From Anaerolineales bacterium (GTDB taxonomy: Bacteria > Chloroflexota > Anaerolineae > Anaerolineales > UBA11858), in NCBI GenBank assembly GCA_016785015.1, contig JADHTJ010000015.1, positions 1 to 50,971 of the forward strand: DNA of 50,971 nucleotides, given 5' to 3'. The notes under the pieces are model-generated. The model saw only the letters and a list, made by a program, of their open reading frames with translations, made no database searches and had not been told where the DNA came from. How positions within the stretch are numbered: position 1 is the first letter of the stretch; each line of letters opens with the position of its first letter. Below, piece by piece: positions 35,481 to 44,315 of the stretch. Both the position numbers and the translations under genes were made by a program.

Positions 35481-36005
35481 ACCGTTTTTCTTGTGTCCAT
35501 TTGTGCCAGGGGTGTGACGAACGCCGACGTTTGAGCCGCGCATCATCGCCACCTGTCCTGTACGCACCATTTCCATAATACCGATAGGACGCAATAGCTC
35601 CATCAGGCCTTCGATCTTGTCTTCGGTGCCGGTGATCTCCACAACCACAGAGTCAGGTGCGACATCAACAATTTTTGCTCGAAAGATCGATGCTAAATTA
35701 GCAACTTCAGTGCGTTGCTCGGGCGAACATTTGACCTTGATCAAGGCTAGATCGCGGGTGATAGCAGCCTGGTTGGTCACATCCTGCACATCGATGACAT
35801 TGACCAATTTATACAGATTGGCTTCAACTTTTCGAGCATCAACAGTTTCGCTGTCCATAACGATGGTCATACGAGAGACATCGGGTTTTTCGGTGCGCCC
35901 AACATTGAGCGACGCAATATTGAAGTTGCGACGTCGAAAAAGGGATGCGACCCGGTTGAGCACACCAGGTTTGTCTTCTACTAAAGCGATAAGTGTGTTC
36001 TGCAT
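35451..36005 (-). CDS. ilvN: Acetolactate synthase small (regulatory) subunit
   Basis: Activates IlvB and confers valine feedback. The 184 residues start with an ACT domain ([40 protein letters not shown]), then a second domain ending [16 protein letters not shown]. Homologues usually stop soon after that; here a polar tail follows and its last ten residues ([10 protein letters not shown]) are the translation of a CAGTAA-type repeat. AGGAGG eight bases before the ATG. Next to ilvB, as expected. Confidence 0.94.
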   Translation of the reverse strand: MQNTLIALVEDKPGVLNRVASLFRRRNFNIASLNVGRTEKPDVSRMTIVMDSETVDARKVEANLYKLVNVIDVQDVTNQAAITRDLALIKVKCSPEQRTEVANLASIFRAKIVDVAPDSVVVEITGTEDKIEGLMELLRPIGIMEMVRTGQVAMMRGSNVGVRHTPGTNGHKKNGKQLSVSSKQ

Positions 36006-36075
36006 AATCTTATCCTCCTAAGTGCAATGCGGTATGTGGTTTTTTGTAAATCATCATAAATTCCCGCATTGCCTG

Positions 36076-37779
36076 TCAATCTGCCGCCGCGGTCTGATTG
36101 ACCACCGGGCGCCGGATCATGGCATCCAGATCGGCACCTGATGGCACCATCGGATAAACAGAATCTTCTTTTTCAACCACAAATTCGATCAACACCGGAC
36201 CAGGTGTCTGGCTGGCAAATTCAATTGCAGGTAAGGCATCTTTGCACTCCGTCACGCGTCGAGCAGGGATGCCATGCGCATCTGCCAGCTTGACAAAATC
36301 AGGGCTGGTGATCGGCGTGGCTGCATAGCGGCGGTCAAAGAAGAATTCCTGCCACTGACGCACCATGCCCAGGAATGAGTTGTTCATAATGGCAATCTTG
36401 ACGTTGGCACCTTCTTGTGCAAGGGTGGACAACTCCATCGAGGTCATCTGGAAACTGCCGTCTCCGTCAATCAGCCAGATATCTTGATCTTTATGAGCAA
36501 ACCAGGCCCCCATGGCAGCAGGCAACCCAAAGCCCATCGTCCCAGCTCCGCCTGAAGTTATCATGCGGTTGGGTTTTTCGAAGGGGTAATACTGCGCCGC
36601 CCACATCTGATGCTGACCAACGCCGGTCACCACAATTGAATCTCCACCTGTTGCTTCCCAAATTTCACGGATAGCATGGGCAGTATGCAATCTGTCCTCA
36701 CTGGGCCAGGCCATAATACTGCGTTCAGCAGACTCTTCTTTCCACTCGCTGATCTGTTCCAGCCACTCATCGTGATCATATTCATCAACCATGGGGATTA
36801 AATCCGTCAGCACGGTCTTGAGGTCACCTATTAGAGCCACATCGACATCTACATTCTTATGCACTTCAGATGGGTCGATTTCGATATGAATCTTGCGCGC
36901 CCTAGGAGCATAGGTTCGCAATTTGCCCGTCACACGGTCATCAAAGCGCATGCCGAAAGCCAGCAGCAAGTCCGCATTTTGAATGGCATTGTTGGAATAT
37001 GCTTCGCCGTGCATTCCCATCATGTCCAGACTCAAATCATGAGAAGCTGGAATAGCACCCAAGCCCAACAAGGTCATCGAAACCGGCGTGTGGGTCTTTG
37101 TGGCAAAGATTTGCAATTCTTCGACCGCATCCGACATCAAGACGCCATGCCCCGCCAGAATCACAGGGCGTTTTGCTTGCTCAATGAGTTCAACGGCTTT
37201 TTCCAGGTCTGCCTTAGGGGCGTGTTTTGGGGGTTGGTATCCAGGCAGTGAAAGGTGATCGGGATATTCAAATTCTGCTTCTTCAATTTGGGCATTCTTA
37301 CAAATATCGATCAGCACTGGCCCAGGTCGGCCGCTGCGGGCGATATGGAAGGCTTCACGGACAACTTCGGCAATTTGATCGGCACTGGTCACCAAATAGT
37401 TATGCTTGGTTATCGGCAATGTAATGCCGGTAACATCAGTCTCCTGAAAGGCATCACCGCCAATCAAATGGGATGCCACCTGCCCGGTGACACAAACAAT
37501 GGGCGATGAATCCATCATCGCCGTCGAAATACCCGTGACCAAATTTGTTGCACCGGGTCCAGATGTGGCCAGGGCAACACCGACTTTTCCGGAAGCGCGC
37601 GCATAACCATCCGCAGCGTGGGCGGCGCCTTGTTCGTGGCGCACCAAGACATGATGCACCGGGTATTCGAGCATGGCGTCGTGGATGGGCATGATGGCAC
37701 CACCAGGGTAACCGAAGGCCAGTTCGACACCTTCACGAATCAAGCACTCCCAAAATATTTTTGCTCCAGTCAATTTCAT
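36076..37779 (-). CDS. ilvB: Acetolactate synthase large (catalytic) subunit
   Basis: Thiamine-diphosphate enzyme joining two pyruvates, or pyruvate and 2-oxobutyrate. The 567 residues hold the activating Glu in [19 protein letters not shown] near residue 48, the [14 protein letters not shown] stretch, the middle FAD-binding domain with [16 protein letters not shown], and the ThDP/magnesium motif [15 protein letters not shown] with its NN end in IMNNSF near 430. The ATG follows GGAGAAGAAG. It is 133 bases after ilvD; that gap holds a strong hairpin. Confidence 0.97.
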   Translation of the reverse strand: MKLTGAKIFWECLIREGVELAFGYPGGAIMPIHDAMLEYPVHHVLVRHEQGAAHAADGYARASGKVGVALATSGPGATNLVTGISTAMMDSSPIVCVTGQVASHLIGGDAFQETDVTGITLPITKHNYLVTSADQIAEVVREAFHIARSGRPGPVLIDICKNAQIEEAEFEYPDHLSLPGYQPPKHAPKADLEKAVELIEQAKRPVILAGHGVLMSDAVEELQIFATKTHTPVSMTLLGLGAIPASHDLSLDMMGMHGEAYSNNAIQNADLLLAFGMRFDDRVTGKLRTYAPRARKIHIEIDPSEVHKNVDVDVALIGDLKTVLTDLIPMVDEYDHDEWLEQISEWKEESAERSIMAWPSEDRLHTAHAIREIWEATGGDSIVVTGVGQHQMWAAQYYPFEKPNRMITSGGAGTMGFGLPAAMGAWFAHKDQDIWLIDGDGSFQMTSMELSTLAQEGANVKIAIMNNSFLGMVRQWQEFFFDRRYAATPITSPDFVKLADAHGIPARRVTECKDALPAIEFASQTPGPVLIEFVVEKEDSVYPMVPSGADLDAMIRRPVVNQTAAAD

Positions 37780-37846
37780 TCTTCTTCTCCTTTGGGCCTT
37801 TCTTCAACCGCTAATTACTTCTTCGAAAACTATAGACAAGCCGGTT

Positions 37847-37883
37847 GAGGCTCTCGAAACCGGCGACGGGCTTCGAGTGCCTC
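37847..37883 (-). terminator. Hairpin between ilvD and ilvB
   Basis: The arm GAGGCACTCGAA and its partner pair over 12 bases with one mismatch around a 13-base GC-rich loop, 68 bases before ilvB. The T run is weak, so a partial terminator or an RNA-processing site that tunes ilvD against ilvB is only possible. Confidence 0.35.
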
Positions 37884-37912
37884 AGCCCACCGATATAATT
37901 TTCGGATAGTCA

Positions 37913-39577
37913 CTAAATCAAGACGGCTCCCTGGCTGGCACTGGTCACCATGCGAGAGTAGCGCCGCAGCCAAGAACTTTCGTTTTGCGACTCAAATGGG
38001 GACAGCGCGGCCAATCGCTCTTCGATTTGTGTATCACTCAATTGCACATTGATCGTGCGAGCTTCCAGGTCAATATCGATCACATCGCCATCAACTAATG
38101 CCGCAATAGGGCCACGAGCGGCAGCCTCCGGGCTGATATGACCAATGCAGGCACCGCGCGTGCCACCCGAGAATCTTCCATCGGTGATCAAGGCGACTTG
38201 ATCGCCCAAGCCCATGCCCATAATGGCAGAGGTGGGCGAAAGCATTTCCTGCATGCCTGGGCCTCCACGAGGGCCTTCATAACGGATGACAACAACATCC
38301 CCGGGTTGAACTTCGTGATTGAGAATGCCAGCCATGGCATCGTCTTGACTTTCGTAGATGCGTGCCGGCCCGGAATGCTTTTTCATTGCTGGGGAGACTC
38401 CACCCGTTTTGACCACACCACCCTCAGGGGCGAGATTTCCAAAGAGGATCGACAGCCCCCCTCGGGGAGAATGCGGACTCTCGAGAGGGTGGATCACATC
38501 GAAATCTTGGATACTGCACCCAGAGATTGACTCACCGAGTGAAGCTCCAGAGACTGTGGGACGATCTAACTCTATAGTGTTTCCACCTCTGGCGATTTCG
38601 TTTAAGATCGCAGGGATTCCGCCAGCACGATGAATATCTTCCATGTGCCATTTCCCCGAGGGGCTAACCTTGGTCAGATGGGGCACTTTGTCGGCAACGG
38701 CGTTGATGCGCTCGAGAGAATATTCGATGCCAGCTTCATGGGCCAATGCCAGGGTGTGCAGCACGGTATTGGTGCTGCCCCCCATGGCCATATCCAATGC
38801 AAAGGCGTCGTCAATGGCTTGTTCCGTGACAATTTTCCGAGGTGAGAGATCCGCTTCAACCAAATCCATGATCTTGTGGGCAGCCTTCACAGCCAGCGCT
38901 TCACGCTCCTCAGTCTGCGCTAAAGCCGAGCCGTTATAAGGCAAGGCCATGCCCAAGACTTCCATTAAGCAATTCATCGAATTGGCTGTGAACAACCCCG
39001 AGCAGGAGCCACAGCTCGGGCAGCCATAATCTTCCAGCATCTTCAGGCGGGCTTCATCGATCTTGCCTGCACGATAAGCGCCCACACCCTCGAAGACGGA
39101 TACCAAATCGATTTTCTCACCTTCGGGGGTTACCCCAGCCGCCATTGGACCACCGGAGATGAATATCGCCGGGACATCGACCCGTAAGGCACCCATGGCC
39201 ATCCCGGGAACGATCTTGTCGCAATTGGGGATGCAGACCATGCCATCAAACTGGTGCGCCTGGATCATAGTCTCGACGCTATCGGCAATCAACTCGCGCG
39301 AGGGCAGGCTGAACTTCATACCAGAATGTCCCATGGCAATGCCGTCATCAACGCCGATGGTGTTGAATTCGAAAGGTACGCCCCCGGCAGCGCGCACAGC
39401 GTCTTTAATCAGGCGTCCGAAATCCTGTAAGTGGACATGGCCAGGGATGATATCCACATAGGAATTGACAATGGCGATAAAGGGCTTGGCGAAGTCTTCA
39501 TCTGTGACGCCAGTGGCTTTGAGTAGTGATCGGTGGGGCGCTCTTTCGTAGCCCTTTTTGATTTGGTCGGATCGCAT
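37913..39577 (-). CDS. ilvD: Dihydroxy-acid dehydratase
   Basis: Iron-sulfur dehydratase of the valine and isoleucine pathways. The 554 residues show [37 protein letters not shown] and [19 protein letters not shown] with the cluster cysteines, [15 protein letters not shown], and [20 protein letters not shown] near the end. It is the first full gene of the operon, about 155 bases after the leader terminator. Upstream lies the leader peptide. Confidence 0.97.
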   Translation of the reverse strand: MRSDQIKKGYERAPHRSLLKATGVTDEDFAKPFIAIVNSYVDIIPGHVHLQDFGRLIKDAVRAAGGVPFEFNTIGVDDGIAMGHSGMKFSLPSRELIADSVETMIQAHQFDGMVCIPNCDKIVPGMAMGALRVDVPAIFISGGPMAAGVTPEGEKIDLVSVFEGVGAYRAGKIDEARLKMLEDYGCPSCGSCSGLFTANSMNCLMEVLGMALPYNGSALAQTEEREALAVKAAHKIMDLVEADLSPRKIVTEQAIDDAFALDMAMGGSTNTVLHTLALAHEAGIEYSLERINAVADKVPHLTKVSPSGKWHMEDIHRAGGIPAILNEIARGGNTIELDRPTVSGASLGESISGCSIQDFDVIHPLESPHSPRGGLSILFGNLAPEGGVVKTGGVSPAMKKHSGPARIYESQDDAMAGILNHEVQPGDVVVIRYEGPRGGPGMQEMLSPTSAIMGMGLGDQVALITDGRFSGGTRGACIGHISPEAAARGPIAALVDGDVIDIDLEARTINVQLSDTQIEERLAALSPFESQNESSWLRRYSRMVTSASQGAVLI

Positions 39578-39731
39578 AATTTTTTCTCTGTAACAATGAA
39601 GTTTCTGGCCTTACCCCAGTGCCCACACACTGGGGCGCTTTCAGGGAAATTGGAATTTTGTCCTTGGCGTTTTCTCCGATGCAAGAGCATCGGAGTGGTT
39701 CAATAGGCGCTAGGAATACGCCTTTTGAACC

Positions 39732-39761
39732 AAAAAGGGCTGCCCGTTTGGGCAGCCCTTT
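39732..39761 (-). terminator. Attenuator terminator upstream of ilvD
   Basis: On the minus strand AAGGGCTGCCC pairs with its exact complement (11-12 bp) around an AAAC loop and runs into five T. It lies 24 bases after the leader-peptide stop and 155 bases before ilvD. Confidence 0.8.
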
Positions 39762-39839
39762 CAATCTTTGTCAGGTTTTGGTTGCTATCTTTTCCTACAC
39801 TTGCTCCTTACCGGCCTGACGGCCCAAACACGACTTTGG
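39732..39839 (-). promoter_or_regulatory. Transcription attenuator with alternative hairpins, Ile/Leu/Val responsive
   Basis: On the minus strand GTTTGGGC (39829-39822) is exactly complementary to GCCCAAAC in the terminator loop and 5' arm (39753-39746), with one more G-U pair possible: an antiterminator. The same segment can instead pair upstream, CCAAA (39839-39835) with TTTGG (39828-39824), freeing the terminator. It lies 16-22 bases after the last Ile/Val codons, so a ribosome stalled in the hydrophobic run leaves it free, while one at the stop has passed it. The pairings are seen; the regulation is inferred by analogy with ilv attenuators. Confidence 0.75.
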
Positions 39840-39907
39840 TTCTCGACAATAAGTACAAGAACCAAAAGGCTAATCAGGATAAGAATAAAGAGGAACAATT
39901 GAATCAT
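39785..39907 (-). CDS. Ile/Leu/Val-rich leader peptide of the branched-chain operon
   Basis: A 40-codon frame. Of residues 2-21, seventeen are Ile, Leu or Val (MIQLFLFILILISLL and onward), then a basic tail rich in Arg, Lys and Val. A weak AGAGAAG precedes the ATG by five bases. Such composition in front of ilv genes is typical of a leader peptide that senses charged branched-chain tRNAs. The hydrophobic run followed by a basic tail could also be a small membrane protein, but the terminator and complementary segment directly downstream favour the leader. Confidence 0.75.
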   Translation of the reverse strand: MIQLFLFILILISLLVLVLIVENQSRVWAVRPVRSKCRKR

Positions 39908-39935
39908 AATTTCTTCTCTTTTAAGAATTTGGACA

Positions 39936-39964
39936 AGTGTACGGCTGGAGGTACTATTTGTCTA
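39936..39964 (-). promoter_or_regulatory. Candidate promoter of the branched-chain operon
   Basis: On the minus strand TAGACA (39964-39959, five of six matches) and TACACT (39941-39936, four of six) with 17-base spacing. The predicted start is near 39929, 22 bases before the leader-peptide ATG. Confidence 0.5.
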
Positions 39965-40042
39965 CCGGCATTTCTCACAATAAATCTCCCTGGAAATTGT
40001 ACAAACTGCCCAATATATTTCCGTGTGTTAATTTAGGAGAAT

Positions 40043-41629
40043 CTACTCGGAAGCGGTCATTTTATGGATTCGTAATGCCAATTGTGTTGCCAGGCGGGTT
40101 TCCGGGTTGTGCAAGTCAATGCCACAAATTTCTGCAACGCGCTCAAGTCGGTAGGTCAGGGTATTGCGATGAATGAATAACACCTCAGCTGCCTGGGAGA
40201 GATTGGCATTGTTTTCAAAATAGACTTCCAGGGTATGAATTAGTTCTCCCCCACCTTCTTGCGACAATAATGGGCCTATGACTCTGCTCTTAAATGCACT
40301 CAATTCAGGGTTATGTTCTAACTGCATCAACAGGCGGTAGACGGATAAATCCGGATAATAGAGTGGCTGTTCTCGTCGCAAGCGACGTGCCATTTCCAAG
40401 GATTGGCCTGCTTGCTGGAAGGAGATGCGCCAGGCGCTGATATCTGAGGCCTCGACTCCAATTCCGCAGCGCACAAAAATCTCTGGAAACTCTTCTTTTG
40501 CGCGTTCCACAATCGACTCGGCAAATTTTATTGCGCTAGATGGGCGACCTGGTTCAGGAAATAGTTCAAAGATACAAACGATTTCTACGTCAATGGTGTC
40601 AACAATGACTCGACACTCTCGATTCTGGACTTCTCCATTAACAAGGGTTTCCAGACGCCGCATCGAGGGAGCGGGTGTTGATAAGGGCGCGTCCCACGCA
40701 AAACGAAGGGCAACATGTGCTTGATCTAAATCCAAGCCCATGCTCTGCACCCAAAGGTTGGCATCACGCGGTGCGATGCTCTCTTGCAAGAGTGCCGTGA
40801 GCAGGCTGCCTTTAAGCCGCTTCTCGGCTTCACGCACTGCTTTGGCGCGGGCCATCTCCACCGCACAAACTAATGCGCCTTGCTCAGCCGCCAAATAATC
40901 CAACGAATCGAGCGTGCCAGTCATATCTACCAGGGATAAATATCCACGCGCCACACCGCCTACAGAAATTGGAGTGATAATACGCTCAATTTCACCCGGC
41001 AGAAGCTGCTTCTTTATCGTGGCTTGCTTGCCGGCCTTTTTTCGGTCGCGCAATTTCTTGGGCAAGTTATCTTTTTCTAATAACTGCGTCAGGATATCTC
41101 CCCAAATTGCACGAAGTGTAGACGATGGAAATTCTGCCAATACCCCTAAACGCTTATCCTGGACGAGAACCCCCCGACCAGACAGATCGTGGATAGCGCG
41201 GGCAAGGCTGCTGAGACCATCCCCTTCTGCAGCGATCTGGGAAAGTTGGGAATGAATGCGTACTCCACGTTCCATAAAGTGAGCACGCTGGTTGATCAAG
41301 ATGGTCAGCATGGTGCGGTAAATCTCTTGGAGATCATCATCTCCAGGAACAGCCACAACATGGATTTCATCGGGAAACTGCGACCCTCTATGGGGATAAT
41401 CTCCCACACAAATTACTGCAACCCCACCTTGTTTCCAGGTCTGTTCAACCACTCCGGGAGAAAGTTTGTCCCCAGAACTCAAAAGAATTTCCCCCGCGCC
41501 GACATCATCCACGGATAATACCACCCATTGAATAGGAATGTCCTGTTCTGGTTCTGGAGTTATCCATTCAACAGATCCGGCAAAATTCAGCCGAAGTAAT
41601 TCCCTGAGAGTCAAGCTGGGATCCTTCAT
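40043..41629 (-). CDS. PucR/CdaR-family transcriptional regulator
   Basis: The 528-residue protein has an N-terminal PucR-like ligand region (about 1-125: SLTLRELLRLNFAGSVEW, GEILLSSGD), a GAF-like middle (about 140-260), a CdaR GGDEF-like domain (about 285-415), and the HTH_30 helix-turn-helix at the end: LSQAAEVLFIHRNTLTYRLERV near 480-505. Members commonly sense amino acids, purines or sugar acids. It lies directly upstream of the ilv leader on the same strand, so its own transcript could read into the attenuator; a role in branched-chain control is only suggested by position. ATG 41629 is preceded by a -10-like TACAAT eight bases upstream and no ribosome site. Confidence 0.85.
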   Translation of the reverse strand: MKDPSLTLRELLRLNFAGSVEWITPEPEQDIPIQWVVLSVDDVGAGEILLSSGDKLSPGVVEQTWKQGGVAVICVGDYPHRGSQFPDEIHVVAVPGDDDLQEIYRTMLTILINQRAHFMERGVRIHSQLSQIAAEGDGLSSLARAIHDLSGRGVLVQDKRLGVLAEFPSSTLRAIWGDILTQLLEKDNLPKKLRDRKKAGKQATIKKQLLPGEIERIITPISVGGVARGYLSLVDMTGTLDSLDYLAAEQGALVCAVEMARAKAVREAEKRLKGSLLTALLQESIAPRDANLWVQSMGLDLDQAHVALRFAWDAPLSTPAPSMRRLETLVNGEVQNRECRVIVDTIDVEIVCIFELFPEPGRPSSAIKFAESIVERAKEEFPEIFVRCGIGVEASDISAWRISFQQAGQSLEMARRLRREQPLYYPDLSVYRLLMQLEHNPELSAFKSRVIGPLLSQEGGGELIHTLEVYFENNANLSQAAEVLFIHRNTLTYRLERVAEICGIDLHNPETRLATQLALRIHKMTASE

Positions 41630-41637
41630 CAAGCACT

Positions 41638-41643
41638 ATTGTA
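41638..41643 (-). promoter_or_regulatory. -10 box directly before the PucR-type gene
   Basis: TACAAT (five of six) ends eight bases before the ATG; TAGTCC 17 bases further up is a poor -35. No Shine-Dalgarno is present, which suggests a leaderless transcript, as proposed for the TPR gene. Confidence 0.35.
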
Positions 41644-41735
41644 CGGTAAAGGTGTGTTTTGGACTAGGAAACCGCCTAGGTTGAAGAGGAGTGATATACT
41701 TCAGTGATCCTATACAGAAACCACAAAATTTCACT

Positions 41736-42086
41736 ATGCATGAACTACCCATCACCCAAAGTATTCTCGATATCGCCCTCCGCCACGGAGAATCAGCCAA
41801 AGCCAAAAAGGTAACCCACCTGTATATTGTCATTGGTCAGCTCTCTTCTGTAATCGATGATTCTATCCAATTCTATTGGGATATTCTCACGAAGGATACC
41901 ATTGCTGAGGGATCCCAACTTCACTTTGAGCGTATTCCAGCGAAACTTGCCTGTCAGGATTGCAATACGAATTATGCCTTGGAAGACGGATCCCTAATGC
42001 CCTGCCCTGAGTGCGACAGCATTAGCGTACGAGTCATAGAAGGTAAAGAGTTTCGCCTAGACAGTATTGAGATTGAAGAGGAGTAA
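41736..42086 (+). CDS. hypA: Hydrogenase/urease nickel incorporation protein HypA
   Basis: Nickel-delivery metallochaperone of 116 residues. The start MHELPITQS gives the essential N-terminal Met-His nickel site (His2). The zinc ribbon has cysteines CQDC near residue 75 and CPEC near 90. The upstream frame of 15 codons is rejected because His2 must be at the N-terminus. No hydrogenase, urease or hypB is in the window; the gene stands alone, divergent from the PucR regulator and followed by two hairpins, the second a strong terminator. Confidence 0.93.
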   Translation: MHELPITQSILDIALRHGESAKAKKVTHLYIVIGQLSSVIDDSIQFYWDILTKDTIAEGSQLHFERIPAKLACQDCNTNYALEDGSLMPCPECDSISVRVIEGKEFRLDSIEIEEE

Positions 42087-42113
42087 TCCCCACAAAAGAC
42101 AGTGGGGATTACT
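42082..42113 (+). terminator. First hairpin at the end of hypA
   Basis: AGTAATCCCCAC (42082-42093) pairs exactly with 42102-42113; the arm contains the hypA stop codon. Only a short TTT-like stretch follows. Confidence 0.5.
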
Positions 42114-42117
42114 TTAA

Positions 42118-42159
42118 CGAAAAAAGTGTCAGGTGGAGAACGCCCTGACACTTTTTTCG
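42118..42159 (+). terminator. Strong intrinsic terminator after hypA
   Basis: CGAAAAAAGTGTCAGG (42118-42133) and its perfect complement (42144-42159) make a 16-bp stem with a ten-base loop; the 3' arm contains six T, and the mirrored A run makes it bidirectional in form. Confidence 0.85.
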
Positions 42160-42270
42160 TATCCAAGCGGCGAAAAACCAAAATAGAGTGCCCTTTTCAC
42201 GCGTTCATACCCATTTTGTCTAAACTCGATTTATAATTATCAAGCAAACTAGATTCCTTTAGGAGGTTTC

Positions 42271-43392
42271 ATGTCATCCCCACATTTTCTTCAACGTCAT
42301 CAGAAACTAGCTCAAGTTTTGAAACAGCAAGAGTTGGATGCCTTAGCACTCAACCCCGGTCCCAGCTTACCATACCTGACTGGGATGCACTTTCATATGA
42401 GCGAGCGTCCGGTAGTTGTTATTTTCAGTGCCGATCAAGACCCCATCATCGTTCTACCACAGTTGGAAGCTCTCAAAATTCAAAATTTACCCTACAAGAT
42501 TCAGGCATTTCCCTATGATGAAAACCCATCAAATTGGGTAAAAGCCTTCCGGGGCGCTATCGAGGCTGGGGGTTTTGAAAAAGGCCGTGTGGGTGTCGAA
42601 CCGCGCGCTTTCCGTGTTTTGGAGCTAGATTTTCTTAAAGAAGCTGCCCCCGAAGCACAATTTGTCAGTGGAGAGGCTGCTGTCGCCGAACTTCGCATGC
42701 GCAAAGATGCGAGCGAAGTTTCCAATATGCGTGAGGCTGCCCAGATCGCTCAATCTGCGTTGCAAGCCACTTTGCCGATGATAAAACCTGGTGTGACTGA
42801 GAAAGAGATCGCCACTGAACTTATCATGCAATTACTGCGACATGGATCCCATTCCAAAGTACCCTTCTCTCCCATCGTTTCGGGTGGGCCCAATAGCGCC
42901 AACCCCCATGCTGCTCCATCGGACCGAAAACTGGAAAATGGCGATCTGCTGGTTATCGATTGGGGTGCCAATGTGAAGGGATATTTCTCCGACATCACGC
43001 GCACTTTCGCCATTGGTGAGGTTGATCCTGAATTGAAGCTCATAGCCGAAATCGTCATGAAAGCTAACGCCACCGGGCACGCTACCGCTAAACCCGGCAT
43101 TCCAGCTGGTCAAGTTGATGATGCTACCCGCGCTGTAATCGACGAAGCTGGATACGGCGAATTCTTCACTCATCGTACCGGTCATGGGCTAGGTCTCGAG
43201 GGGCACGAAGAACCTTACATCCGCTCGGACAATCAGATCCTATTGGAAGTGGGCATGAGCTTTACCATCGAACCGGGAATCTATCTCCCTGGGCGCGGGG
43301 GTGTCCGAATCGAAGACGATGTGGTCGTTACGGCTGATGGGCTCGAGAGCTTTACGGATCTTCCACGTGAATTGATCCAACTGGAGGCATAA
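42271..43392 (+). CDS. M24 metallopeptidase, Xaa-Pro aminopeptidase/dipeptidase type
   Basis: Cuts the bond before proline in short peptides, using two metal ions. The creatinase-like N-terminal domain covers about 1-140. The pita-bread domain shows all five ligands: Asp in VIDWGANVKGY, Asp in FSDITRTF, His in HRTGHGLGLEGHE, Glu in FTIEPGIYLPG and Glu in VRIEDDVVVT. AGGAGG six bases before the ATG. At 373 residues it is PepQ/YpdF-sized. The hydrolase gene that follows starts at the next base, so the two form an operon. Confidence 0.93.
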   Translation: MSSPHFLQRHQKLAQVLKQQELDALALNPGPSLPYLTGMHFHMSERPVVVIFSADQDPIIVLPQLEALKIQNLPYKIQAFPYDENPSNWVKAFRGAIEAGGFEKGRVGVEPRAFRVLELDFLKEAAPEAQFVSGEAAVAELRMRKDASEVSNMREAAQIAQSALQATLPMIKPGVTEKEIATELIMQLLRHGSHSKVPFSPIVSGGPNSANPHAAPSDRKLENGDLLVIDWGANVKGYFSDITRTFAIGEVDPELKLIAEIVMKANATGHATAKPGIPAGQVDDATRAVIDEAGYGEFFTHRTGHGLGLEGHEEPYIRSDNQILLEVGMSFTIEPGIYLPGRGGVRIEDDVVVTADGLESFTDLPRELIQLEA

Positions 43393-44142
43393 TTGATCAT
43401 ACCAACTGCTGAACCCTTCTTTTTCCCCGGGGATGATATCGGCTGCTTGCTGATACACGGTTTCACTGGCGCGCCCAAAGAAATGCGCTGGATGGGCGAG
43501 TATTTAGCAGAAAGAGGACATACTGTCTTAGGAATACGCCTAGCTGGGCATGCTACTCGCCGAGAAGACTTGCTGCGCACAAAATGGACCGATTGGGTAG
43601 ACTCGGCTGAGGATGGATGGCACATGCTCAATAGCGCATCCAAACAAGTTTATGTCATTGGATTATCTATGGGTGGAGTATTGTCATTGCTGCTTGGATC
43701 GCGATTTCCAGTCAAGGGAATAGTGGCTATGGCTACGCCCTATGATCTACCTCCTGACCCACGTATCCCCTTCCTAAGACTTATTCATCTTTTCGTACCT
43801 GTGGTCCCCTCGGGCGAATCAGACTGGCATGATCACAAAGCTGAAGAAGAGCATATCAGCTACAGCGGGTATCCAACGCGGATGGTTTTAGAGCTAAAAC
43901 CCCTTTTTGCTGAAATGCGCGCTGGCCTCCCTAATGTTGGCGCGCCAACTTTGTTAATGCACTCCAGACAGGATGGTGGTGTCGATCCGGAAAATATGCC
44001 CAAGATATATAACGATTTGGGTTGTGAAGATAAATCCATGTTATGGGTAGAAAACAGCGGACATGTGCTCACCCGCGATGCAGCTAGAGACCAAATATTC
44101 AAGGCAGCGGACGATTTCATACGCCGGGTGAGTGCACCTTGA
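43393..44142 (+). CDS. Alpha/beta hydrolase, carboxylesterase/monoacylglycerol-lipase-like
   Basis: The 249-residue hydrolase has the oxyanion-loop LLIHGFTGAPKEMR near residue 18, the nucleophile elbow GLSMGGV with Ser near 92, an acid near 195 in SRQDGGVDPEN, and His near 222 in SGHVLTRDA. This is the Est30-type pattern of small carboxylesterases. Substrate unknown. Start is TTG right after the M24 peptidase stop, with GGAGG six bases upstream inside that gene. Confidence 0.85.
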   Translation: MIIPTAEPFFFPGDDIGCLLIHGFTGAPKEMRWMGEYLAERGHTVLGIRLAGHATRREDLLRTKWTDWVDSAEDGWHMLNSASKQVYVIGLSMGGVLSLLLGSRFPVKGIVAMATPYDLPPDPRIPFLRLIHLFVPVVPSGESDWHDHKAEEEHISYSGYPTRMVLELKPLFAEMRAGLPNVGAPTLLMHSRQDGGVDPENMPKIYNDLGCEDKSMLWVENSGHVLTRDAARDQIFKAADDFIRRVSAP

Positions 44143-44194
44143 AGTCTATTATTTTTTATTGAGGTTTTTCAAATTGCTCTGACAATTGAGCATC

Positions 44195-44301
44195 GCCCTG
44201 GAATTCATTCCAGGGCTACAAAATAGCACTGGATAAATCCAGTTAGCCCGATCGCCACGGGCGTGCCGGCCGCAGGCCCGTCTTCGACGCCGGCAATCGG
44301 G
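44195..44301. repeat. Run of short palindromes upstream of the lipoprotein gene
   Basis: Three hairpins in a row: GCCCTGGAAT with its complement (44195-44216), ACTGGAT with ATCCAGT (44228-44243) and an outer CCCGAT/ATCGGG pair (44247-44301) enclosing GC-rich inverted words with CGCCGGC. No T runs follow. It fills the gap after the hydrolase gene. Confidence 0.55.
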
Positions 44302-44315
44302 AAGAAAGGCTTATC

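Noticed and set aside
39741-39960. T-box riboswitch for the ilv operon
   Set aside because: I looked for the T-box consensus and a specifier loop and found neither; the leader peptide explains the region.
39725-40036. Plus-strand frame opposite the ilv leader
   Set aside because: Antisense to the terminator, leader peptide and promoter, with no ribosome site.
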